Source of the DNA: Excoecaria cochinchinensis
Taxonomy: Eukaryota; Streptophyta; Magnoliopsida; Malpighiales; Euphorbiaceae
Assembly (NCBI GenBank): GCA_947683425.1
Contig: CANTUQ010000031.1
Coordinates: 6,211,001 to 6,275,000 of the forward strand
DNA length: 64,000 nt
Reading direction: 5' to 3'
Notes under the pieces: generated by a model
Database searches by the model: none
Seen by the model: only the letters and a program-made list of their open reading frames with translations
What the model was told of the DNA's origin: nothing
Position numbers and translations under genes: made by a program
Shown: piece by piece, positions 19,314-30,398 of the stretch
Layout of the letters: each line of letters opens with the position of its first letter
Numbering within the stretch: the stretch's first letter is position 1

Positions 19314-19329
19314 CCGGGCTCTGATACCA
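19314..19329 (-). other. H primer binding site, inner copy (tRNA-Met type)
   Basis: Minus strand TGGTATCAGAGCCCGG, the usual complement of the initiator tRNA-Met 3' end in plant retrotransposons. The LTR edge (TATAACACCCC on plus) follows at 19335. Confidence 0.85.
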
Positions 19330-19434
19330 TAACTTATAACACCCCCTACCTATACGTAGGCGATCCCATCCGACAAGGAGTGAGATGCCATATGGGTAAA
19401 GGTGTCACCACACAGAAACAGGATAAACATACAT

Positions 19435-19797
19435 TCATACACGATCATACATACCAAAATACAAGGTAGTTAAAAACTTTAAAAAACCATTCATGAAAGC
19501 CCTCTTCACCTTATCTAACCACCTCTCTGCCAACTCAGATTCATCCAATCCAGTTCCATAAAAGTCTTCAGCCCCAGCTCTTCTTAAGTTCTCCATGGGA
19601 GGCTTGGGGGCAACCACTCTCTCCAAGACCCTTGCCATGTCTTGAGACAACATGAACATGGCTTCAAAAGGCATGGCAGCGGCCTCGAGATGGACCCTAG
19701 CAGCTTGAGCCGACACTGTAACAGAAGGATTCCTAGCTTGAGGGTTCACACTTTCAGCGGACTCCTCAAGCGATCCACGAGCAGAATTAGAAGCCAT
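19435..19797 (-). pseudogene. H gag N-terminus, duplicated copy
   Basis: 120-residue frame starting MASNSARGSLEESAES and running to LDKVKRAFMNGF, where it passes the duplication junction into LTR-derived sequence and stops. It is nearly the same as the copy ending at 19217 and has no independent function that I can support. Confidence 0.85.
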
Positions 19798-19893
19798 CTA
19801 AACAAACAAGGAAAACCACATCAGCCAACACAGCCCTAGACATATGCATATCTACACACAGCATCACATTAACAACACCCAGAAATGCCTAAA

Positions 19894-19909
19894 CCGGGCT
19901 CTGATACTA
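19894..19909 (-). other. H primer binding site, outer copy (mutated)
   Basis: Second copy made by the 580-bp duplication. It reads TAGTATCAGAGCCCGG on the minus strand: the second base of the essential TGG is G to A. The full-length 5' LTR adjoins this copy at 19915. Confidence 0.8.
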
Positions 19910-19914
19910 TAACT

Positions 19915-22117
19915 TATAACACCCCCTACATATACATAGGTGATCCCATCCGACAAGGAGTGAGATACCGTATGGGTAAAGGTGTCACCACACAGAAACA
20001 GGATAAATATACATTCATACACGATCATACATACCGAAATACAGGGTAATTAAAAACTTTACAAAACCATTCATGAAAGAAGCTGATCATGCATTAATAT
20101 AACGGAAAACATTACATTACTGTTTGATCAACCCAAAGGTACAAAAGATAATTACATATCCAAAAATACAGATACAGAAGCGGAAGCTATTACAAAATTG
20201 ATACAAGAGAGTTCCATACAAAAAGAATCATCAAACTACAAAAGATTAAGTCCTACACTAAACTCTGCTGTGTTGGCTTGGCTGCGACAACTCTCCCAAG
20301 GCAAAACTCCTTCCGCACCTGCACGGGTAAACACCCCGTGCTAAGCGATAAATGCTTAGTGGGGAAACACACATGAAAAAGAACAACCATTCACAATGGT
20401 CGTCAAGCATAGCGCATACAAATGGCATAATCAGAAATACACATTAGATATAAATATGAATATGCGAACACAAATAGTCATACGTTTGATAATACATAAT
20501 TGCATTCACCTTAACTCATCATGGTACACATTCGGATAAAACATTCTCACAATTATCAGAACATTTCAAAGCAATTAAGCACCTGCTGACTCGAGGTAGT
20601 GGATAACGATTGAACGGACAGTACTTTAAAGGTACGAGCTGATTACTGACGGTACCTTATGGGTATGAATCGCAAATCATTTTACTTTGTCATTTACAAA
20701 ACATTTTATTAAGGGACCTTAAACAAGATCCAAACACATTAAAGGGTTCGCGAGGAACCAAACGAGGACCTGATCGGGGTCCAAACTGAACTGTGGCTGC
20801 AGCTATAGGACTCTATTAGGCATGCCTAACTATCCACTAAACTGACTCTTGCAGGTTATGCATAATCCAGTCAATTCATTCCATATATCCCAAAATCATA
20901 TATATATATATACATACATATAGGCATATTCAAATCATGTATTCGCATTCGAATAATTCACAAGTCAACAGATATAAGATTCGTAGTCACCAAAAGAAAC
21001 TGGAGTTCAAAATCACACACACACAAAGAGAAAAACTCATTCAGCATAACAGGGCTGTCGCGCTCGCGACAGAGACCATAGTCTCTTCGCTGCGCGCGCG
21101 TGACGGACTTCGCGATCGCGGGGAGGGGAAGAAGCCTGACTCTGTTGCACTCGCGACGATGTCACGATCGCGACAGAGAGTCTAAACATCGCTATCGCGA
21201 TAAATCGCGTGCTCGCGACAGCACAGGTCAGCATTGCGCTCTGTCGCGATCGCAACACCGTCGCGCTCGCGACAGAGAGCACCCAACAACTTTTGCTATC
21301 GCGAGCTCGCGACAGCAAAGTCCAAGATCACCGGTCTTTGTTGCGCTCGCGACAGAGTCGGGATTTCAAAAATCTATAGAATTATGCAGATTTCTTCCTC
21401 TCCCAAAATTCACACACAACCTCACAAATCACATCCAATGGCCTCTTACCTCAAATCCAGCCACCCATAATATAACATTTATCAATAAGTAATTTAACAC
21501 CAAACATCAATTCAAACTCACAATCTCACAAATTATCAATACTCATAAATTTGCAGCATAACAACATCAATCCTCACAATCACTATAATAATCCCATGCT
21601 CATGCAAAATTACCTTACCCAAATAAAAACCCATAACATGCATGCCATATCAAGAGCATATCACAACCCAATTTCCATAAATCACCAAGATCACATACAT
21701 AAACATATTTACATACAAAAACAAGAAATTTTCCAAACCTTGAAATCCTTTGCTCCTAATGCTTAGATCCACTAGATCCCGCCTTCTCTTTACCCTTCGG
21801 TTCACGAGGAGGCTCAACTAAGCATCAAACCAATAAAGCACACAAACTCAAAACCCTAACTTCAAACCCAAAACAAGAAAAATACAAGGAAGAAGAAGAA
21901 GAAGATGAAGAAGAGGAAGAAGAAGATGGAAAATGCAGAAAACTTACTAATTATATGCAAGGTGTGATCAATTCCCACTACCAAGAGTTTGAATCCAAGC
22001 TAGGGCAACTAAAGAGTGAAGAAGAGGAAGAAGAGCAGTAGAGGGAGTAGAGGAACGGGAAAAGGGAATAGAAAATCTAATTTCCTAACTTCCTTTCCTC
22101 CTTTTACTTACCCTTAC
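19915..22117 (-). repeat. H 5' LTR, inner part
   Basis: In sense order this is the later part of the LTR. It shows a GAA-rich tract (21890-21945), a Cg-rich palindrome array (21055-21360, for example CTGTCGCG-CT-CGCGACAG at 21055-21072), a conserved hairpin region (20640-20865) and a stem-loop CTAAGC/GCTTAG (20341-20359). These features lie in the same order in B and C. A2 interrupts it after the CTTAC at 22113-22117. Confidence 0.9.
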
Positions 22118-24923
22118 TGTACACACCGGGTCCTGAGTCAGCCTAGATCGAAGTTACCCAATGATGATAATTGCCTTCACAGGCTCAAAAGGTTAAAAGT
22201 GATGGTTTTCTCGTCAAATTTGCATTTTAGAGTGAAAAATTAGAAAATGATAAAAAATATTTAAAAAATTAATTTTGAAAAATGGGGGCTTAAAATTATA
22301 GTGTTTTTAGTCAATTTAAAACTAAAAAAAAAATAAAAATAAAAAAGTCGGATCGCGAGTGTCGGGCGCGGCAGCGCGCTGGCGCGTGGGCGCCCAGCGC
22401 ACAGGCGCCCATCGCGCTGCAGGCGCAAAGGCGACGCTCAGCGTCGCCGATGCTGCGCGTCGCAAAGGGCGCGTGCGGCATCGCGCACGCTGAGCGCTCG
22501 TGCGCGAGCGCCAGCGCGCGGATTTCGCGCAGCCTCGCCTGGTTGCCGCTGCGACGCCCGCCCCTCTATAGCGACGGGCTTCCTGGCCGTCGGTATAGGG
22601 TCTGATACCTTATTTTCCCATTTTTCAGCCCTTTTTCCGATTTTTTCACCCAAAAAATCCGTTTTTATCCCAAAATTAAGGGTTTTTGACTTCAAATAAA
22701 ATTCCAAAATATTTTTTATAGATTATTAATTAATAAAACTTGATTTTATCCCCAAAAATAAAGGAATTTGAATAAAATTAGGTTTGTTTTCCTTAATTAA
22801 ATTAGTGCAACATTTTCTATTCTTTAAATACTTTATGATGAATCAAAAAAGGAGAGCCTCCACTACTATTTTTTACATCAGAATTTCCAGCATTTCTCTT
22901 CCTTTTTGATTTTTCTTCTAAACATTTTGAGATTTCTCTTTGAATTAACAAGGTTTAATTGAGATTGGAAAATTAATTTTCAAGACTTAATTATTCCAAT
23001 TGATTCTTTTGGAGGCCTCCACATTTTTTAGACCTAGAATTTCCAGAATTCTTCTTCTTCTATTTTTCTTTTCAAGATTTTTCAGATTTTTCTTTGAATT
23101 AAAAAGGTTTAATTGAAAGATCAATTTTCAATTCTTAATTATTCCAATTAATTTCTTGGTTTTTTTTTCATAAACACAAGAGATTAATCATCACTTTGAC
23201 ATCAATTTCTTTTCAATCTTAAGCAAACAAATCAATTCCTTTGTTTTCTCCATAAACAAAGAGAATTAATTTTATTGCTAAAATTATTCTTTCAAGCAAT
23301 TTTCCGGAAAATCATCACTTTTCCTTCATCAAATCCAATACTCTGAGGGTAAATATTATAGGCTCAATTTCAATTTCTTTTTTATTTTTATTTAATTTAT
23401 TCGTGTATATTTTATTATTTTATTGATCTATTTATTGTTTTCATCTATTCATTTGTTGTATTGATGTTATATTCGTTCCATTTAATTGTTTATATATGAT
23501 TTGATTTTTTATTCATGTGAATATTGTTTTCTTTTAATTCCTAACATGTAAATGATTTTATTTTGATTCCTCATTATTTTTAACATGTAAATAATTATTT
23601 AATTTAAATTAATCTTTTTGCCATGTAAATAGTTTATATTAATTATGAACACATCAATTAACTTTGTTATATATCATTATTATTTTCATCATTCCTTTGT
23701 TTACTAATTTTTATCATTGTTACATGATTTTATTATCATTTGTTTATTTATTCATTCATTATTTTTCACTTATCATCATTATTTTCATCATGTTCATATT
23801 TTTACATGTATTATTTAAGTAACATGTTTTATTTTATTTTCAACATATCATTTAATCATTTATCACATACAATGCATGTTTCTCATTTTATTTTGGTTTG
23901 TTAACATTTTGATTTCATTATCATTCTTTTCATATCATCTTATTTTATTTTAATTTGTTATTCATTATTTTGTATGTTTAATTGATTTAATTGATTTAAT
24001 CACTAACATTATTTTATTTGTATTTTGCTTTTATGTCTAAACTCATTTTTCGCTTGGGCGTTTTTGCGAGCACATCGGGAGGTCCAAAAAGGCTCGTTTG
24101 GTTCATATATTTATTTTCTTTATTTGTAACATTTTATTTAATTTTGCCATATAATTTTCTTGTAAAATTCTTTATTTAGGCACGCTAAAAAGAAAATCAC
24201 AAAATCGTTTCTATTAATTAACTTGACATTTTTTTCTAAATAAAAGGGGACCAATGTCCTAGCTTTTTCATACCCAAATAAATCATCACATCAAAACTGT
24301 TTCATAATAAATATGCATGCGAGGACCAATGTTCTCACTATTAAATGAATAACTCGTTTTATGTATGCTTCGCACATTTACAAGAGGGAGTTGTATTCTG
24401 CTCCTTGTATTATTGTAATTTATCACTTTCGATATTTATTTTGCTCATTTACCGCTTTCAAAATGTGAATAAATGCGCCTTTCAATTAAAATTGCATCGT
24501 GTGGAGAGAGAGCGAATCAATGGTATTAAAATTTGATCATAAAATAATCGAGGTAGAAATAGATGAGAAATCCCGGACCCAGCTCTGGTCTTTGGGCTCA
24601 AAGAGGCTAGAGGTCTACCCTCCAAGACACCTTTTTGTGCCACAAGACTTTAGCGCTAATCCTAGGCTCTTTAGGGCGAGAGGTTTTACCTTCCATGACC
24701 CCTTTGGCTGGCCCAAAATGGATACAACGCGCAGTCTTAGGCTCTCCGAGGCGAGAGAAACTTTCCCAATGTTCTATTGGGTGGCGACTCCATGAAACCT
24801 CCTTGTTGCTCAACATAGACGCACTTGCAATTTATTGCAAGATGTCAACGGACCCACAAATGCCCCGATCGCCCACGTGCGGGCGGTCGAACGGGCGGCC
24901 GCGGGGATCCGGCGCGCGTCACA
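22118..24923 (+). repeat. A2 5' LTR
   Basis: TGTACACACC to GCGTCACA, 2806 bp. A GC block lies at about 22345-22600, with the inverted repeat GGCGACGCT-C-AGCGTCGCC at 22430-22448. A long AT-rich middle (22650-24050) has no coding potential. GGAC-CAAT-GTCC occurs near 24250 and U5 modules at about 24570-24800. Confidence 0.95.
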
Positions 24924-24924
24924 T

Positions 24925-24943
24925 TGGCGACTCCACTGGGGAC
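24925..24943 (+). other. A2 primer binding site
   Basis: TGGCGACTCCACTGGGGAC, identical to A1, one base after the LTR end. Confidence 0.85.
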
Positions 24944-25855
24944 GATATGGTTCGAGATTTCAATTTGAAAATACCTCGTTTAACATTTATGGTTAAAATT
25001 TAATTCAAAAATTTGCTTTCTCTCAAATTTGCATTACATCTCATTAGAGCTTTAGAATATGCTAGTTTGGTCCCTCTTTTAGCCCCGGTGCGTTCCCGAA
25101 GCGCGACCCCATTTTCACTCAATTTGGGGAAGTGTTAAGGATAATCACCAGCCCAAGCCTCGTACCTCAATGGTATATAAAATGGTGACCCGATCGGTCG
25201 TTACGCTCGTGATGAGCTAGACCCGTCGGCAGGGATCATGCTTGGGTAGCCCTAAAGTAACACCACCCTTTGACTAAAGCTCATGTAATGGCAATAGATA
25301 CTTCCCTTAGGTGATATGAACCGTAATACCTTGCTTGCTATATGGATTATTTTATATTGGACAAACCCAAATAATTTGATTGGTCACCTAATCAAAGGCT
25401 TTCATGCCCCGATAGGCCCACGTCAACTTGTTCGGGCTGCCTAAATACATAATGATCATAACCCATGTGCTTGCACATTAGATAAGAGATGTTATGATGA
25501 CGGTTTTACACCGAGCACCATACGCATCCATTGGGTTCCCCGCTAACCCATGGATTAAGCCCACCTAGGAAAGAGACCGCATTACCTCGTGTGTGGGAGT
25601 AATAAGGTTGGAAGGCTTTACTTGCTTGCATGTGATTGTAAATGTTGCATAGCTCACTATCATGCATTGTATATGTCATTCATGCATCATCCTAACAATC
25701 TAATTTTTTTAGCCATCATAGATTCATCTAAGTGGACTAGAGGTTCCGACGGTCGGTTAATAAGGACAAATCTGCTCTTTGAGTTACCGGAACTAGTGTC
25801 TGACTGGGATTCTGAGTCATCCTCATCAATCAGTGAAGCCTCTCTAGAACCACCA
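24944..25855 (+). other. A2 5' leader
   Basis: Conserved with the A1 leader block by block. A CTAAC followed by a T-run and AG (25692-25712) stands where A1 has CTTAAC...TTTCAG, consistent with a branch point and acceptor of a leader intron. No donor is certain; a conserved ATGGTATAT near 25170 is a candidate. Confidence 0.65.
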
Positions 25856-27262
25856 ATGGCAGAAGAAACCGGAGCACTGACCACTCAAGACTTAGCTAGG
25901 AGGCTAAAGGACTTCGAACGAAGAGTGCTAGACATGATGGGTGCCATGGCTGAAAGGATTGCCCATCCACCTGCTTCCCTACAGCCGCCTGCTGCTCTAC
26001 AGCCACAGACAGCCCCTCCTCGGGGGCAAGCCGAACCACCTGCTGGTGGGGAGGCTCCCTTCGTTGGAGCTGCTGCTCGCCAACCCAACAATGAGCACAG
26101 AGCTGCTGCACCCATCGAGCCAAGAGGGGAAAGGATTCACAATCCCAATGATGATTTCCTAATGGAGGAGGAAGAAGAAGAGGTGCCGATAGTCCACCAA
26201 GCTGCAAGGCCCAGAGCACCCAGAGTAGAGGATGAAGCTTTAAGAGGTATGAGACAACAGATCGAAGCTATCACCCACATGCTGTCAGCAGGCAAGGGGA
26301 TCAACCCAAAAGACAGAGATCTGGGGGATGAAGAGCTGCTGCCCCAAAGATTCAAGATGCCCGAGTTGCCGAAATTTGATGGCACCTCTGACCCATCCGG
26401 CCACATCAAGCAGTACACCCTGGTCATGAAAGGCACAGGGCTGAGTAAGAAGCAGAAGGTGGAATATTTCTGCCTTAGTCTGGTGGGCCCGGAAGTTGAC
26501 TGGTACCACGGGTTGGATAGGAGGTCCAAAGAGGACTGGGACCTTTTGACCGAAGAATTCATGAAGCAGTACGACTGCAGCACTAGGATGGAGGTCACCC
26601 TAAAAGACCTCAAGCTTCTACAGCAGAAGAATGATGAGTCATTCCATGAGTACCTTACAAGATGGAGAAACAGGGTCATGGAGATGAAGAGAAAGCCTGA
26701 CACTGCAGACCAGATCAGGTTGTTTATCAGAAACTCATGGCCTTACTTAAGGGACTTGCTCAGTTTTAAGGGGCTCAAGGACTGGGAGTCGCTTAAGGAT
26801 ATCGCTATAGAAGCTGAGGCGGCTTACCTGGCAAAGAAAGCAAGCCAAAATAACTTTGCTGGGAAAGGCTATGGGAACCAGTCGGGATTCAAATCAGGAG
26901 GTGCAGGGAGCAGCAACAGCAGAAACAGTAGGACGGCAGAGGTCTCAGCTACTGGAGTTGGGCAGGGTCAGAGATACTACTCCAACTTAGGCCGCTCTCT
27001 ATCCTGGGTACTGGAAAGACTAATGAAAGAAGGCAAGTTGCAGCCATTGCCACCCAGACCAGCCTTGAGTCAGGGACAGCCGGGACATAGAGGTGATCAG
27101 TACTGCGCTTACCACCAGCACACCGGCCATTTGACTGACCATTGCTGTATTATGAGAAACAAGATCCAGGATCTCATTGACACCAATCAGATCACAGATC
27201 CTGAGAAGAGAGAAAAGAAGAAAAAGGCAGGCTACAACGAAGTCCCTCCACTGCAAACATGA
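25856..27262 (+). CDS. A2 Gag
   Basis: 468 residues from ATG 25856 (MAEETGALTTQDLARR); the frame is open further up to 25589 but that is conserved leader. N-terminal part: predicted helix and Pro/Gln/Ala-rich linker. Capsid-like core at about residues 165-330 (FDGTSDPSGHIKQYTLVMKG, DWYHGLDRRSKEDWD). Cys-His motif YCAYHQHTGHLTDHC near residue 420. It matches A1 Gag along its length, including across the A1 stop. TGA ends it where A1 runs on toward protease. Gag forms the particle that packages element RNA; with no enzymes of its own A2 would depend on another Tat element. Confidence 0.93.
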   Translation: MAEETGALTTQDLARRLKDFERRVLDMMGAMAERIAHPPASLQPPAALQPQTAPPRGQAEPPAGGEAPFVGAAARQPNNEHRAAAPIEPRGERIHNPNDDFLMEEEEEEVPIVHQAARPRAPRVEDEALRGMRQQIEAITHMLSAGKGINPKDRDLGDEELLPQRFKMPELPKFDGTSDPSGHIKQYTLVMKGTGLSKKQKVEYFCLSLVGPEVDWYHGLDRRSKEDWDLLTEEFMKQYDCSTRMEVTLKDLKLLQQKNDESFHEYLTRWRNRVMEMKRKPDTADQIRLFIRNSWPYLRDLLSFKGLKDWESLKDIAIEAEAAYLAKKASQNNFAGKGYGNQSGFKSGGAGSSNSRNSRTAEVSATGVGQGQRYYSNLGRSLSWVLERLMKEGKLQPLPPRPALSQGQPGHRGDQYCAYHQHTGHLTDHCCIMRNKIQDLIDTNQITDPEKREKKKKAGYNEVPPLQT

Positions 27263-27555
27263 TCGTGTCTTGCAGTCCACTAGTGATATTGCTTTTAGAT
27301 GCTGGAATCTTTTCATTTCTGGAACTTTTTATATTACAATTTTCTGTTTGTAATAAAGAGAACAACTTTTGCTTATTTGTATGACATTTCTATTGATTTC
27401 ATTTCGCATGATCATAACACATTTATTTTGACATTAATTCAAATAATATGGCTGCATTTAATCTCGAAACTTTGGGAAATCCCAAAGAAAATCTTGATAG
27501 CATCTGACATAACTCCTGAAGAGAGAGATTCAGAGAGAAAAAATAAGTAAGAAAA
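27263..27555 (+). pseudogene. A2 3' end of gag and pre-RT relic
   Basis: After gag there is a TAATAAAG signal-like sequence near 27351, then a broken reading of the A1 region just before RT: FAYLYDISIDFISHDHN, then after a frameshift EIPKKILIASDITPEER (about 27370-27530). Everything from protease to the linker before RT, and all downstream pol, is gone. Confidence 0.85.
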
Positions 27556-28420
27556 ACTAGTTGCAATTAGGAGATTAGATGAAAACTCACTAAGAGCACT
27601 AGAACCTTTCTGATTACCCGTCGAAGCGATCTCTGGATAAGACAGAACCTGGAAAATGATTTAGGCAATCTTTTCTTTGTATAGCTCTCTAAATGACTAT
27701 TTCCTACCCTTATTCTGCAATCGCTTGCTAGCCCATTGAGCTTTTATGCAGGTATGCTGAATGCGTGCCAATTTTGTTGTTACACACATTAAAACTACCC
27801 CCTCGCCTAAAATGATTTTGGCTTCCCCTTAGAAGAGTGGCCGCTCTAAAAAGGATGGATGTACATTTGAACAATTTTTCTTTGGACTATCAAAAATTGC
27901 CTTGGTAAGGGCAAGTTTACACTTTGAAAAAAGGGTTTAGTCGTGCATAAAAGGCATGAGCTCAAAAAAACAAAAAAAGACCTCAAAACAGTAACCAATT
28001 GACTAGTTTCAATAATTACCCTTTTATTGTTATTCTGGTCTCAAGGAGCTAAAACGTTACCGAACCCAAATTAAAAAAAAAAAACCTCTTGTATATGCAA
28101 CTGATCTGAGAACGGTTCATCCATCAGTTGAGAAAATATCGCGGCCATTTTTCTCTAGCGACCTGATCTTTTTTTTGACAGCCATCTACCTAAGCCTGAC
28201 ATTACAACCAAAGTAAGACCTCTTGATTCTGGGTTCAGTCTTATCCAATTAGCGGAGATGACCTTCTAAAGAGGTTTGGTACGTAAGAAGAGGCCTATGG
28301 TGTTTCTTGAGCTTCAAACGAGGAGCCACGAGTGCATTCATGCATTCGAGTTAAGTCTTGTCTCCAACATTGCTTCTAAAATTCGCATTCAAAAAAAAAA
28401 CAGAGAGAAAAAAAAAGAGA
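27556..28420 (+). other. A2 internal region of unknown origin
   Basis: No frame longer than a few dozen residues and no similarity to A1 that I can see. It replaces pol. There are several A-runs (27965-27990, 28070-28085, 28390-28420). I cannot assign it. Confidence 0.4.
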
Positions 28421-29060
28421 GAGAAAATCTTCGATCATGAAAACCCGAGAGGACTGATTGATAACAGGAGTTTTGATGCTTTCAAGATCTATCTCGAGGT
28501 TAGCTGAGGTCTTGTATTTCTTGAAACTAATGACAAATAATGATCATACTTAATGAAATCAAGTTGAAACACATGCATTTTTGCAATGATGTGATAAGAG
28601 CAGTTCGCTTTGTGCGACCAAAGTCGCCTATTGTTCACCGCTCAAGCGCTTCAGCCGATTCATCCTGCTATCAAATGTGAAGAATCAAGCTCATGCAACC
28701 ATGTCCTAAGACTCTCGAAAGGTTCTTGCCAACAACTTCAGCAATCTTCAAAAAAAAAAAAAAAAGAGCCGTTAGAGTGAAAACCGTAACTGGCGCTCTA
28801 AGCAAAAACTAGGCAAAAGGATAGGGTGAAAACCTAAAAACAGGCAGTCTGTCCTTCAAAAAAAAAAAAGAAGAAAGAGAAAAGCCGCTGGATTGGGTTG
28901 GGTCCATTCCAGGAAAAAAAATAAGGCGCAGGGTTATGTGAAAATCCACAAAGGACGCATCTCCCACTAAGAAAAGCTAGTGTGAAAATCCACAAGGGAT
29001 GCACTACCTTCAAATAATGACTACAGGTACCAGGTGAGAATCTCGCAATCCCGAAGGGCA
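28421..29060 (+). other. A2 3' UTR stem-loop series
   Basis: Homologous to A1 14618-15312. Pairs: CGATCA/TGATTG (28432-28460), TTAGAG/CTCTAA (28772-28801), AAGGATAG/CTGTCCTT (28817-28856), ATGTG/CGCAT (about 28936-28960), AGTG/CACT with extra wobble pairs (28979-29004). Each has GAAAACC or GAAAATCC after the 5' arm. Confidence 0.7.
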
Positions 29061-29426
29061 TGAAATTCAAAAGCAGCTTAAAAGGCATCAATTATATCGC
29101 AAATTGCAGCTAGCCCGGCTATCATCTTCAAGTTCACATAGATGAATTTTCATCCTGCATTCCTGCATAATTTATGCATTTCACTTGCATGCTCACCATT
29201 TTTGCATAGTTTAGTTTCCTTATTTTGCAGAAAGAGAGACTTGAGGCTGACACCGACAAAAGCCGAGTGATGACATCGGTCAAATCATCAATCCAAACCT
29301 CAACTCATTCATCAATCCAGACATCAATCAAAACATATATCCAAGCCTCAAGTCAATCATCAATCCGGACATCGATCAAATCATCAATCCACATACCAGC
29401 TTAATCATCAAATCCAAGCACCATCC

Positions 29427-30220
29427 AAAGACCTCTCAGGGGGCAATGAACCGAAGACCTCTCAGGGGGCAAATGATCGATGAACCGAAGACCTCTCAGG
29501 GAGCAGTAAATCGAAGACTTCTCAGGGAGCAGCAAATCAAAGACTTCTCAGGGAGCAGTGAATTGAAGACCTCTCAAGGGGCAATCAACCAAGGACTTCT
29601 CAGGGAGCAGCAAATCAAAGACTTCTTAGGGAGCAGGAAATTGAAGACCTCTCAGGAGGCAAAAGATCAATGAACCGAAGACCTCTCAGGGGGCAAACGA
29701 TCAATCAACCAAAGACCTCTCAGGAGGCAATGAACCGAAGACTTCTCAAGGAGCAACAAACTAAAGACCTCTCAGGGGGCAATCAACCAAAGACTTCTCA
29801 GGGAGTAGCAAATCAAAGTCTTCTCAGGGAGCAGTAAATCGAAGACCTCTCAGGGGGCAATAAACCGAAGACTTCTCAGGGGGCAATCAAATCAAAGACT
29901 TCTCAGGGAGCAATAAATCGAAGACTTCTCAGGGAGCAATCAACCAAAGACTTCTCAGGGAGCAGCAAACTGAAGACCTCTCAGGGGGCAAATGATCAAT
30001 GAACCGAAGACCTCTCAGGGGGCAAACAATCAATGAACTGAAGACCTCTCAGGGGGCAAATGGCAATGAACTGAAGACCTCTCAGGGGGCAATGAACCGA
30101 AGACCTCTTATGGGGCAAACGATCAATGAACCAAGGACCTCTCAAATGGCAATGAACTGAAGACCTCTCAGGGGGCAAACGATCGATGAACCGAAGACCT
30201 CTCAGGGGGAAATCAACCGA
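29427..30220 (+). repeat. A2 3' UTR minisatellite, 26- and 34-bp units
   Basis: About 28 units around AAGACCTCTCAGGGGGCA. The base unit is 26 bp; several units are 34 bp through an extra 8 bp (ATGATCGA or ACGATCAA type). The two lengths are interspersed. A regular ORF passes through part of it only because the repeats lack stops in one phase. Confidence 0.95.
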
Positions 30221-30383
30221 AGGGCTCACAGATAGCACCACTTCGACAAACGAAAACACACCATGGTAATAACCACCATCTCAGAATTCTCCAGTTCGAA
30301 AAGACGGCTGACTCAGGTACTTGTCTCTTTCCTTTTCTTCTTTGAGTTTAGTCTCACCTAGACACTAGTGTACTAGATTCCCC

Positions 30384-30398
30384 TAAACTGGGGGCAAC
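30384..30398 (+). other. A2 polypurine tract
   Basis: CTAAACTGGGGGCAAC abuts TGTAGACACCGG at 30399. Each minisatellite unit upstream carries the similar string CAGGGGGCAA. Confidence 0.75.

Larger units (their letters stand above)
18919..20078 (-). repeat. Tandem duplication of H gag start, primer site and LTR edge (580-bp period)
   Basis: The segment 18919-19498 is repeated at 19499-20078: gag N-terminus, upstream spacer, primer site and the first part of the 5' LTR. The junction shares AAAG with both parents. The copies differ at several sites, so the duplication is not recent. In the second copy the gag stop at 18969 is absent, and its frame runs 19797-19435. Confidence 0.9.

Noticed and set aside
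22650..24050. Very AT-rich stretches of A2 and D LTRs as scaffold regions or centromeric satellite
   Set aside because: They are ordinary parts of the LTRs, present once per LTR with no tandem period.
29427..30220. Regular repeats that could be taken for a CRISPR array or a protein repeat gene
   Set aside because: Units are head to tail without unique spacers, in plant DNA. Unit lengths of 26 and 34 bp shift the frame, and the 75- to 87-residue frames there are by-products.
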